Translations under genes and position numbers: made by a program | Notes under the pieces: model-generated | Told to the model about the DNA's origin: nothing | The model's input: the letters and a program-made list of their open reading frames with translations, nothing else | Database searches by the model: none | Source: Termitomyces sp. T153 | Lineage: Eukaryota; Basidiomycota; Agaricomycetes; Agaricales; Lyophyllaceae | DNA length: 64,000 nucleotides | Direction: 5' to 3' | Assembly: GCA_018296165.2 (NCBI GenBank) | Contig: JACKQL020000135.1 | Span: 1-64,000, forward strand | In this document: positions 54,953 to 64,000 of the stretch, piece after piece | Position numbering within the stretch: the first letter of the stretch is position 1 | How the letters are laid out: every line of letters starts with the position of its first letter

Positions 54953-56317
54953 CAGCCACCAAGAAAAATGAATGGCTCCTCCAACTCTGACCCAACTATC
55001 AAGGGATCAAGAACACCCCCAAGAGAAGCAGTATTCCATCCCCCTGATTGGAAATCTTGTTGACTGCTCCTGCAGTGCCAAGACATATTTCTGCTCCAGC
55101 TACAATGACCTTTGGACTGCTCCAAAATATGAATGGAAGATTGCCCCCACACCCACCATGGCCCCCCACAAGTACCAAGTGATGTCCTTGAGCAACCAAC
55201 TTTCCCATTGCCCTCCAGCATTAGTGGACAACCACCTCCTCAATATGAACACTGTTTTTGCATGTCTAAACAATGGTCTGACCCACCCAAACTCTGAATG
55301 AAACAACTAGAACATGCCTGCTGCATCCAAGAATGACTCTGGGACCACTGCCACTTATTCAACTACTCTGCCACTCACTGCTTGCTAGTCTAAGAACCCC
55401 CCTGAAATATGATTTTAAACCCTGCTACTCCAAAAGGATCTCAACACCCCTGCCAGACAACCAATGGTACCTAAAGAAGCCCCTTTGGGCCTGAGCAGAA
55501 TGAATTCTGCCACTCAGTGGTAATCCCCATTAAACATTTGCATGTTGTGCTGATTTGAATGAGGAAGGAAACCCCCACCAACTCCAGACCCCCTCCTCAC
55601 TCAGCATGACCTTCAATGCAACCCCACCAATGAGCCACCCCCTCAACCCACTCTTTATACTGCCTCCAGACCCCTGGTCTCTGAAGACAACTCCATCAAT
55701 GAGCCAATGACCAAATAGCCTCCATGCTAACCTCAGACTATTGGCTCCTACTCCACAAAAAGACATGAACCATGGAGCTCATCTCCAGACCACCCCCCAT
55801 GCACCCCAACCTCTAAAAAGGCAGCTCTGCTAACATGCCAGCACCTTGCCAACCCCCATGCCACTTCCAGTCCGTTGGCTCTATGCTGGCAAGGGACAAA
55901 TTAACTGCTGGATCCCTCCTAACACAACCCTCAATGCAACTCTAATAAGGAGCCAGCAGTGGGACCACTGGCTCCTACTTCCAGAAAGAGACAAAACTAC
56001 TAAATGGAACCTCCAAACCCCTCCCCACTCCACACCTCACCCAGAAGCAACTCTGCCAAGAATCATTCACCAATCAACTTCCATGTTGTCTCCAGACTGA
56101 CCCCTACTCCAAGAAGAGTGAACCCATGCTCTGGATGCCAAATGTACTTAACCCCAAGGATGCTAGAAACATGTAAGACTCCCCTATCTATCTCTGGACT
56201 TACCTTTGGCCAGGAACAAGAAGGAATGTCACATGGCATGTCCAAACCTGCAACCCCCAACCCCAGACCAAGGGAACCCACCAAGACTGGTCACCTTGAA
56301 ACCCCACCACCCACCAC

Positions 56318-56470
56318 CAATACTCTGGAGTGCAGCAAACCCCTACCCAAGCACATCTCCAACAAGACACAATACTCCAGAGTGCAGCAAACCCTCAACC
56401 AAACATGTCTCCAACAAAATTCAATACTCTAGAGCTCTGCAAACCCCTACCCAATCATGCCCCCACCAAA
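56318..56470. repeat. 52-bp imperfect tandem repeat, three copies
   Basis: Units start CAATACTCTGGAGTGCAGCA, CAATACTCCAGAGTGCAGCA and CAATACTCTAGAGCTCTGCA, each followed by AACCC and a CATCTCCAACAA-type tail. Confidence 0.85.
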
Positions 56471-57170
56471 ATGCAAACCTCCAGACACCCTTCATCCGTG
56501 AAATCAATCCACCAATCCCCTCACACTTGGAGGTCAACAGACTAGAAGAATGAGCAAACCAAACTTTGAGAAAGTATCTCCACCTCTATGCTGACTAACC
56601 AACAGCATAGCTGGCACAAAAAAACAGTTCCCTGCCAAGCCCACTACAACAATAACCCCCAGCCCCAGAGACCCCCCTTGCTATGCTGCCAAGGACTCCC
56701 ATCTCTGGCCTACTCCACCCTCTAAGGACAACCTCCACCCCATTGCCCCTACCATCATCAAGGGATCTCTGCCCCCCTTCTCAAACTCCTCTGGGATAAA
56801 ATCAACACCACTGCCAAGCATACTCAAAGCATGCTCACCCTCTAGCTGGACCTCCTACAACCCCACTTGATCCAACTGATGTAACCCCAAGATCTGGAGA
56901 TCCCTTCTCAAGCTCAGCCATCAATGTTTGACCCAACTCTGGGCCTGAGAAAGCACTGCCCACAACCTCAGTCCAACCTCTTGAAAAGCACAACAACACC
57001 CCATCTGTTGACTCCCCCAAAACACTTAGGAGCCCCACAGAAACCCCTTCATAACCTCTGCCAAACTCTGGGACCCCCACCTGTGATGCTCTGCCAAGCC
57101 ACAGTGACTCTAGGACTAGTCAACACAGATGGCATTAGTGGGCTTAACCTCTGCCTCTGGATTAACTAGG

Positions 57171-57414
57171 AATTCAACTCCTACAAACAACTCCCTGTGT
57201 GTTCTACTTCCTCACTCTCTCATGAACTCTGAACTTTCATTTATTTCACACCAGCCAAATTGAAACACCCAAGCTTGTTATGTACAGCCTACAAAATACA
57301 AAATGTGACAGATGGAACTGCCAAAAGAACAGGATGACAAGAATAAAACAAAGCCTAGGCACCAACTCACTCCCCCTCCTCCTCTAAGATCCTTGTGCCA
57401 CACCCCCAACTAAA
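57171..57414. other. Spacer without recognised feature
   Basis: Short AT-richer stretch between the CA-rich relic and the minus-strand zinc-cluster gene copy. No ORF or repeat is supported. Confidence 0.35.
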
Positions 57415-57419
57415 TTGAC

Positions 57420-59571
57420 CTCCATCTGGGTGACTACCATAGCCAGGACCTCTGGAGCCCTGGTAAAGACTCCTCCATGTCAGTCGCCATCTCCCACCAT
57501 GCCTTGGGAGCCACCACATTCCTCCACTAATGGCCAGCTAATAGCCATGCCATCTGCTAGGACCCCTGCTCCAACTCTAGAGGGAGTTCCCCAGGCATCT
57601 GTGCCAACCTATCCTGCACCAATGCATGTGCAGCCAATGCCCCATCCAGGAGAAGTTAGTGTTTGTGGACCCAGTCTAGCAACTTGAGTTAGGAGGAGTG
57701 AGGAGGAGAACAAAACAAGGTACTTATGCATGATGCTCCTCCATCTCAAGGCTGCCTCATTTACCAACCACTCCTCATGCCTCCTCCCACCCTCTAACAC
57801 TGTTTGGGATGCCCCCACCTCCAATGCTGGCTGCAGTGCCTCAATCTTTGCCCATGCCTCCAGCTGCACCATTCATGCTGTGCCCCTATCCCTCTGTGCT
57901 CCATCCTGCTCCTTCTGCATCCCCCAATCTTCCAGACCTCCTGCTCATGGGTTGCCAATGACCTCTCCAGCTCCTCCACTTGACAATGCAGGAAGGCCTT
58001 GGAGGCTGACTATGATGCCTCTGCCAACTGTTTGATTGGGGCCCCAGAGTCCAGGGAATAAACCTGGGGGCTCAGAGGTCCTGCCATTGACTCCTCACCC
58101 CAAATCTGCTTGCTCAGCCCAGCCTCTGGCAATGGAGATGCCCTCACTTACTGTTACAATCTATTTCTAGAATCCTGGACCTTGTCCCCAGCCACCTTGC
58201 TTCTTTGGAGTTCCTCTCCAACTCCCCCTTCAGCTTTCTCAATCTTTGTTCACCCATAGCACCCACTCCAGGTAACTCTGCTGCTTCCCTGGAAAACCCT
58301 GATGGCCCTCTGGCTAACTCCAACACCTTCTCCACAGCTGTTGATGCTTCCCCTGCCTCTTCTGAGCCCCTGAAACCCTCCCCAACTGTTTCTGACTCTG
58401 GCATACATCACCAACTCAGCACCCTGGTCTACCTGACCAGCTCCAGAACATCATGACAATCCCAGGGCAGCCCATATTCTCCTCTCAGTCTCCTGGTCTT
58501 ATCTCAGTCTCCTGGTCCTGTATTGTCTCCAGTTCCATTATCATTATCATTATCATTTTGTATCTCTGCTTGAATCTATTTTCATTCTTGTCTTGTCTTG
58601 TTTGACTCCATTTTCATTATTGTGTTTAAGTCTATTCAACCTTAATGCCTTTACAAGCTCCATGCTTACAATTATAAACTTCAAACATTCTTTAAACCAA
58701 CTCCAGACCTTGCTATTTGCTTGGCTCTAAAACCCATCAACATCTGTTGATCCCCCATCAAGCTCTGGCCCCACTCCCATCACTCACATAGCCTCCACTT
58801 ACCCCACATCTTTGATACTTGCTTCTGGACTTGTACCTGGCACCCCAGCAAGTCCTTTCCTGCAACCCATCCTAGACTTCTCTGGACCACCCCAGACTTG
58901 CTTGGATCACTCTTCATTGCTTAACCTCACAAGTTACTAATGTTTAGACCTTCTCCAAATGCCAAGTTATCAGTGCAGAATGTTGTGTCTGCCTAGTAAG
59001 GACTTGCCCAATGTAGCTGAGCCCCTATAGACAGCAGAACCTGACACTTACCCTTGTCATATGATGTGGGGGCCCCCTCCCTCCTTCCTCCCTGCAGAGG
59101 CCCAACCTTGATTCCCAACTGCCCTGCACTACCTCCATCCTCTACTCTAGAGCCTTGAACCAACACCCTGCCCTTTTGCCCTTCCTCCAGCTGTGCCAAC
59201 ACTCAATCCCAGTCCCACCCTTGCTCCACCACAATGCATGCCACATGCCAACTCAATGAAATGGAACACTTCTTGTGCCTTGTTCAACACAGGAGACACA
59301 TGGAAGTATCCCACTGATACTCCTGCACTGGTACTCAAATGTACACCACTCCCCCTAATGGGCACAAAGGATGCACTATCTGACAGATGAATTCAGCTGG
59401 CACTTGAAAAGACTACTCCCTGCAACTCACCAGAGCCACCACTTGACACCACTCCAGGGTTGGAGAACCTTGCACTCACCCCATTGCCTCCACAAATTTC
59501 TCCAGAGTCACTTTTGTCTGGGGAATTTGCTGAGCCTCCAGCACCACCTGGACCATCCCCAGCTCCAGGCC
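57420..59571 (-). pseudogene. Zinc-cluster gag-like protein, copy 2, split by an LTR
   Basis: Minus-strand order: VLEAQQIPQTKVTLEKFVEA, SPTLEWCQVVALVS, a degraded Cys cluster (SMCLLC, TRHKKCSISLSWH), EQGWDWD, LAQLEEGQKGRVLVQGSRVE, GGRREGAPTSYDKG. LTR copy v (58152-59046) interrupts, then come SPQVYSLDSGAPIKQLAEAS, VEELERSLATHEQEVWKIGG, AALRWRSIMHKYLVLFSSSL and ARLGPQTLTSPGWGIG down to 57420. It is the same gene as 46230-47135 and adds its C-terminal half, a long predicted coiled coil followed by a Pro/Gly-rich tail. The layout (Cys cluster, basic linker, coiled coil) suggests a nucleic-acid-binding structural protein of an element. Stops and frame changes are numerous. Confidence 0.6.
58152..59046 (+). 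mobile_element. Solo LTR, family 2 (copy v), old, internally deleted
   Basis: TGTTACAATC ... GAACCTGACA, 895 bp, with a perfect 5-bp target duplication CTTAC (58147-58151, 59047-59051). The promoter segment around the TATA box is missing (deletion near 58475). By hand count there is no CpG in 58152-58500. Confidence 0.85.
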
Positions 59572-59941
59572 TGTAAGGGTGGCCTCCAGAGTGGTGGATC
59601 AGGGTCACATAGCTAGCAGAAGAGAATCCAAAGTATATTAGCAAGAGTAGATGACAATACAATCAGTAACTAATTACCTAGCAGAGGGAAATCTAAAGAG
59701 AGCAAGTCTAAGGATCCCTGCTGCTCAGTGCAGCACATTAGCAGGCAGCAGAGGCATGGGAACTACTGTACAGAAAGTTAGGGCCAGTCCAAACTCTAGG
59801 ACAATGATTGGTGAGGTAATATAGAGAACTCTGTAGTTCTCAGAAGATCTCCTGGACTCTGAGATGAGCCCTGGAGATGTTAAACAAGCTCTGGAGATGC
59901 TGGAATGGGTTGCAGAGGTCAGAAATGGAAGTTCCCTGACA
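59572..59941 (-). mobile_element. Antisense LTR, family 1
   Basis: The reverse complement runs TGTCAGGGAACTTCC ... GAGGCCACCCTTACA, 370 bp. It sits 12 bp from a second, plus-strand LTR of the same family. No target duplication was seen. It interrupts the zinc-cluster gene copy 2 at its 5' side. Confidence 0.85.
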
Positions 59942-59953
59942 TGACTCCTCCTC

Positions 59954-60322
59954 TGTCAGGGGACTTCCATTTCCAACCTCCATGACTGGTTCCAGCACCT
60001 CCACAGCTTGTTTGATGTCTCCAGGGCTCTTTATAGAACCCTGGAGATCTGTGGAGAACTGCAGAGTTCTCCATATTACCTCAGCAATTATTGCCCTAGA
60101 GTTAGGAGCAGCTCCAGTCTTCTGTACAGTAGTTCCCATGCCTCTACCACCTGCTGATGTGCTGTGCCAAGCAGTGGGGATCCTTAGACTTGTTCTTTTC
60201 AGATTCCCCTCTGCTAAGTGATTAGTTACTGATGGTATCATTGTCTACTCTGCTAATATACTTCAGATTCCCCTCTGCTAGCTGTGTGACTCCTGTCTGC
60301 CACTCTGGAGGTTAAACTTACA
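59954..60322 (+). mobile_element. 5' LTR of chromovirus element D (family 1)
   Basis: TGTCAGGGGACTTCC ... GAGGTTAAACTTACA, 369 bp, followed by GCAGAACAAGTCTCC and a gag ATG at 60429. It is in head-to-head arrangement with the LTR at 59572-59941. Confidence 0.85.
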
Positions 60323-60428
60323 GCAGAACAAGTCTCCTAAAACTGGTTTAGAAGCCCCTCATAGCTGCAAGGAACCTCCAAACTGCTATTTGTCACTTCC
60401 CTTTCAGGATTAAACACCATGGAGTTCT

Positions 60429-62240
60429 ATGTCTCAGCTTGCCAACCCAGACACACCCTTGGAGGCCCTGGCCCCACAGGACAAAGCCTGAACTTGCCTG
60501 CTACACTTAGAAACCCAGATGAATTTAATGCAATCATCTCTCACCCACCATACTACTGGAACTCTCTACCCTCCATCAAATGACAGATCTTATCTCCAAT
60601 GCCATGATCCAAGAGTTCTGGAATGTGGTACCTCCTTACCTCCATACATTTGAGGATGTGTTCTCCAAAGCCTCATTTGACTTGCTTCTAGAGCACAAGA
60701 GGTGGGACCACACCATCAAACTGCTGCTGGATTCCACACCCTCCAGGTGTAAGGTTTACCCACTCATGCCTAGGGAGCAGGATAAGCTTGATGCATTCCT
60801 GTAAGAAAACCTGGACTCCAGTTGTATCCACTCTTCCAAGTCTCTGATGGCTTCTCCAGTCTTCTTCATCAAAAAGAAGGATAGTTTGCTCTGACTGGTC
60901 CAGGACTACCAAGTTCTCAACACCATAACAGTGAAGAACTGTTACCCCCTCCCACTCATCTTTGAGCTCATTAACAACCTCCAAGATGCACAATACTTCA
61001 CCAAACTGGATGTTTGGTGGGGTTACAACAATGTGTGCATCTAGGAAGGAGATGAGTGGAAGGCTGCCTTCTGGACCAACCAGGAATTTTTTAAGCTGCT
61101 CATTATGTTCTTCAGACTCACCAATAGCCCTGCCACCTTTTAGACCATGATGAACAACATCTTCTGGAACCTCATAGCAGAGGGCATAGTGTGTGTATAC
61201 CTTGATGACATCCTCATCTATACTAAAATGCTGGAGAAATGCCATTGGATCACTTGCCTTGTCCTGGAATGCCTCTGCCAGCACCAGCTCTACCTCAAGC
61301 CAGAGAAGTGTGAGTTTGAACAGATCCAGATTGAATACCTTAGCCTGATCATCTCACATGGAGCCATAGAGATGGACCTGGTGAAGGTAGCAGGTGTGGT
61401 GGAGTAGCCAGAGCCCAGAAGCAAGAAGGAGGTGCAGGCATACCTTAGTTTTGCAAACTTTTACCAGAGATTCATCCAGAACTTCTTGCACCATGCCCAT
61501 CCACTATTTGACCTCATAGGAAAGGATGTTATGTGGAGTTGGGGACCTCCAGAGCAGGTGGCTTTTGACACTCTCAAGCATGCCATGACCTCTGGACCTG
61601 TCCTCCTCTTCCCAGACAACAACTCTACTTTCCAGGTAGAAGCTGACAGCTCTGACTTTGCTACTGGGGCTGTGCTCTCACAGCAATCTCCAGAGGATGA
61701 AAAGTGGCATCTGGTGGCCTTTTACTCCAAGAGCCTGAATGCAGTGGAGTGAACCTATGAGATCCATGACAAGGAGATGCTGGCCATCATCTAGTTGTTT
61801 GAGGAGTGGCAGCACTTCCTGGAAGGCATGCACACAAGTTCAAGATCTGGATGGATCACAAGAACCTCAAATACTTCCAGATGGCCAAGAAGCTCAATCA
61901 CCAACAGGCCTGGTGGTCCCTTTACCTCACCAACTTTGACTTCTCTTTGCACCACAAGCCTGGCCAGAGCATGGGGAAACCAGATACCCTGTTCTGGAGA
62001 GTGGACCATAGCATGGAGGAGGGGGATAACAGCAACATTGTGCTCCTCCATCCTGAACTGTTTGCAATCCAAGCCATGGAGGGTCTCTCTGTTGAGAAAG
62101 CAGAAGTGGACATTCTCTAGGACATACAGCAGAGTAATTGGGACAGTCAGCAGGAGGAACTTGTGGCACAAGCAGCTTGGATGCTGAAGTTGGGGCATAC
62201 TACTGGTGCCAAGGCAGTCTGCACAGATGAATGGGCCCTC
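60429..62240 (+). pseudogene. Element D: gag stub fused by deletion to pol (RT, RNase H, start of integrase)
   Basis: The gag start (MSQLANPDTPLEALAPQ) continues only to DLIS; at about 60597 it jumps to NAMIQEFWNVVPPYLHTFED, the RT N-terminus, so about 2 kb (capsid, zinc knuckle, protease) is lost. RT is the best in the window: [50 protein letters not shown] and an intact VYLDDILIY (61192-61219). It keeps the RT-RNase H link (YLSFANFYQRFIQNFLHHAH), RNase H (EADSSDFATGAVLSQQ, KSLNAVE, YEIHDKEMLAI, WMDHKNLKYFQ) and the start of integrase (EELVAQAAWML). Stops remain. It ends at 62240, fused to an inverted copy. Confidence 0.85.
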
Positions 62241-64000
62241 CTGTGACTTCTTCATCTAGTCCACAAATTTGTTTACTGCCTCATTCTCCAAGGGTTGGGA
62301 CTGGGGTTCAAACCTCATGTGTGGATGCTGTCCTGTATCAAGGAAGAATGGGGAGAACTGGATGGAAGCGTAAACATGGTTGTTGTATTGGAACTTGGCA
62401 TCAGGGAGGAGTTCATCCCAGCTGTCCTGGCACTTGTTGCAGAAGATGCAGAGGTACTGCTCTAACTCATGGCTTATATGTTTAGTCTGGCCATTGGACT
62501 GTGGGTAATAGGTGGTGGAGGTGTGAAGCTTCATGCCAAGTAGTCAGTAGAGCTCCCTGGTGAAGTTTGCCACAAATTGTGGTCCCTGGTCCAAGAGATA
62601 GGCACTGAAGAGGCTATGGAGCTTCCAGACATTTCTCCAGTACAGGTTTGTGGCACCCATGGTGGAGCAGGTGGTGTGGGTTGGAATGAAGTGTGCTTGC
62701 TTGCCATACAGGTCCACTACTACCATGATTTTGTCATAACTATGAGTGTCAGGGAGCTCTATAATGAAGTTCATGGAGGCAATGCTCCATCATTCTGTGG
62801 GCATGGGCAGTGGGTGTAGCTGTCCATAGAGAAGGTGGCATTGGGTTAAAATTGGTGAGGTAGAGGGACCACCAGGCTTGTTGGCAATTGAGCTTCTTGA
62901 CTGTCCAGAAGTATTTGAGGTTCTTATGATTCATCCAGACCTTGAACTTGTGCCATGTGCCTTCCAGGAAGTGTTGCCACTCCTCAAACAACTGGATCAT
63001 GGCCAGCATCTTCTTGTCATGGATCTCATAGTTCTGCTCTACTGTGTTTAGGCTCTTAGAGTAGAAGGCCACCAGATGCCACTTCCCATCCTCTAGGGAT
63101 TGTTGTGAAAGAATGGCCCCAGTGGCAAAGTTGGAGCTGTTAGCTTCCAGCTGGAAGGGCTGAGTTATTGTCCAGGGAGTGGAGGATGGGTCCTGAGGTC
63201 ATGGTGTGCTTGAGGGTGTCAAAGGCTGTCTGCTCTGGAGGCCCCCAACTCCAAACAACATACTTCCTGGTGAGGTCAAATAGTAGATGGGCATGATGCA
63301 AGAAGTTCTGGATGAATCTCTGGTAGAAGTTTGCAAAGCCAAGGAATGTCTGCACCTCTTTGTTCTTGGGCTCCAGCCACTCCACTATGCCTGCTACCTT
63401 TACCAGGTCCATCTTTGTGGCCCCATGTGAGATGATCAGGCCAAGATACTCAATCTAGGTCTGCTTGAACTCACACTTCTCTGGTTTGAGGTAGGGCTGG
63501 TGCTGGTGGAGGTGTTCCAAGATGAGGCAAGTGATCTGACAGTATTCTTCCAGCAGTTTTGTGTAGATGAGGATGTTGTCAAGGTATACATACACTATGC
63601 TCTCCACAATGAGGTTCTAGAAGATGTCATTCATCATTGTCTGGAAGGTGGTGGGGCTGTTGGTGAGTCCGAAGAACATAACAAGCAGTTCAAACAATCC
63701 CCAGTTGGTCCAGAAGGTGGCCTTCCATTTGTCTCCTTCCTGGATATGCATGTTGTTGTAGCCCCACTGAATTTCCAGTTTAGTGAAGTATTGTGCACCC
63801 TGGAGGTTGTCGATGAGCTCAGAGATGAGGGGGAGGGGGTAGCAATTCTTCACCATTATGGTGTTGAGAACTCAATAATCCTGGACCAGTTGGAGTGAGC
63901 CATTCTTCTTAATGAAGAAGACTGGAGAAGCCATTGGAGACTTGGAAGGGCAAATGCAACCAGAGTCTAGGTTCTCTTGCAGGAAGGCATTGAGCTTGTC
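62241..64000 (-). pseudogene. Element E: inverted chromovirus pol (RT, RNase H, integrase core), runs off the window
   Basis: Read on the minus strand from 64000: RT with KNCYPLPLISELIDNLQGAQ, YFTKLEIQWGYNNMHIQEGD and VYVYLDNILIY, where YLDD has become YLDN (AAC, complement of 63575-63577). RNase H follows (GFANFYQRFIQNFLHHAHLL, YEIHDKKMLAMIQLFEEWQH), then a deletion near 62840 that joins LYLTNFN to the integrase linker and drops the HHCC region. The integrase core has MNFIIELPDTHSYDKIMVVV, LDQGPQFVANFTRELY (62774-62544) and STTYYPQSNGQTKHISHELE (62534-62256). It ends at 62241, back to back with element D. Its gag and LTR lie outside the window or are lost. Confidence 0.85.

Larger units (their letters stand above)
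53611..57170 (+). pseudogene. Highly decayed gypsy-type relic in CA-rich sequence
   Basis: The only protein signals are two copies of the start of a Ty3/gypsy reverse transcriptase: ILYEVLPLEYHELADVLSKG (about 54084-54144) and PYEVVPPEYYKFTDAFSKE (about 54597-54655), both ahead of where RT catalytic motifs should be but without them. The rest is Pro/Thr/Asn/Gln-rich in every plus frame. The strand bias is striking: plus-strand C and A runs, few G. Repeats include a 47-bp tandem duplication (54859-54952) and a 52-bp unit repeated about three times (56318-56470). It may be a very old element dominated by simple-repeat expansion. Confidence 0.45.

Noticed and set aside
56004..56432. Pro/Thr-rich plus-strand ORF as a cell-wall protein
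   Set aside because: No signal peptide; composition comes from CA-rich tandem repeats and all three plus frames look alike.

Overview
This window looks like a repeat-rich stretch of a filamentous basidiomycete (Agaricomycete) nuclear genome. The evidence is the short GT-AG introns of 40-66 nt with CTAAC/CTAAAC-like branch sites, an F-box/LRR-type gene remnant, a KDZ-type DNA transposase, DIRS-like retrotransposons with a tyrosine recombinase, and chromodomain-bearing Ty3/gypsy elements. I cannot name the species.

Layout. (1) 1-4.7 kb holds two copies of an uncharacterised Pro/Gln-rich repeat protein gene, one of them split by a 1145-bp solo LTR with a perfect 5-bp target duplication, plus a 59-bp minisatellite and a scrap of LINE RNase H. 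(2) 4.75-7.9 kb is a chromovirus copy (element A: LTR, gag, protease, start of RT) cut off by unrelated sequence. (3) 7.9-19.1 kb is a decayed KDZ DNA-transposon region: KDZ transposase on the minus strand, a multi-exon gene of unknown role on the plus strand, a tandem array of six tRNA-like units, and a zinc-cluster/coiled-coil gene on the minus strand. (4) 19.6-22.9 kb is an LTR element whose gag carries a KH-like segment; it is interrupted by an antisense LTR that is itself interrupted. (5) 24.4-29.8 kb is a nearly complete but 5'-truncated chromovirus (element B). (6) 29.76-36.56 kb is a complete-looking DIRS-type element (gag, RT-RNase H, tyrosine recombinase, all minus strand) with a 75-bp direct repeat at both ends; it is invaded by an LTR and by a roughly 0.4-kb element with inverted repeats and a tRNA-like core. 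(7) 36.6-44.5 kb is the only gene island: an F-box/LRR-like pseudogene, two genes that look like nucleotidyltransferase-fold proteins, and a three-exon gene of unknown function. (8) 44.6-64 kb is nested TE debris: an inverted split copy of the zinc-cluster/coiled-coil gene, two copies of another zinc-cluster gene, a second DIRS-like element, a compositionally odd gypsy relic, and two chromovirus copies (D and E) joined head to head.

The dominant signal is CpG loss. By hand count, 24421-25020 holds 0 CpG and 37081-37680 holds 35. Nearly all TE sequence is CpG-poor and rich in the TpG/CpA products of deamination. Several catalytic codons of the elements (protease Gly, RT Asp, recombinase Arg) have been changed by exactly such transitions. 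CpG content also works as an age clock for copies of one LTR family, and it changes abruptly inside the DIRS element instead of at its end. No intact transposable-element gene was found; the host-type genes at 39.6-44.2 kb appear intact or nearly so.
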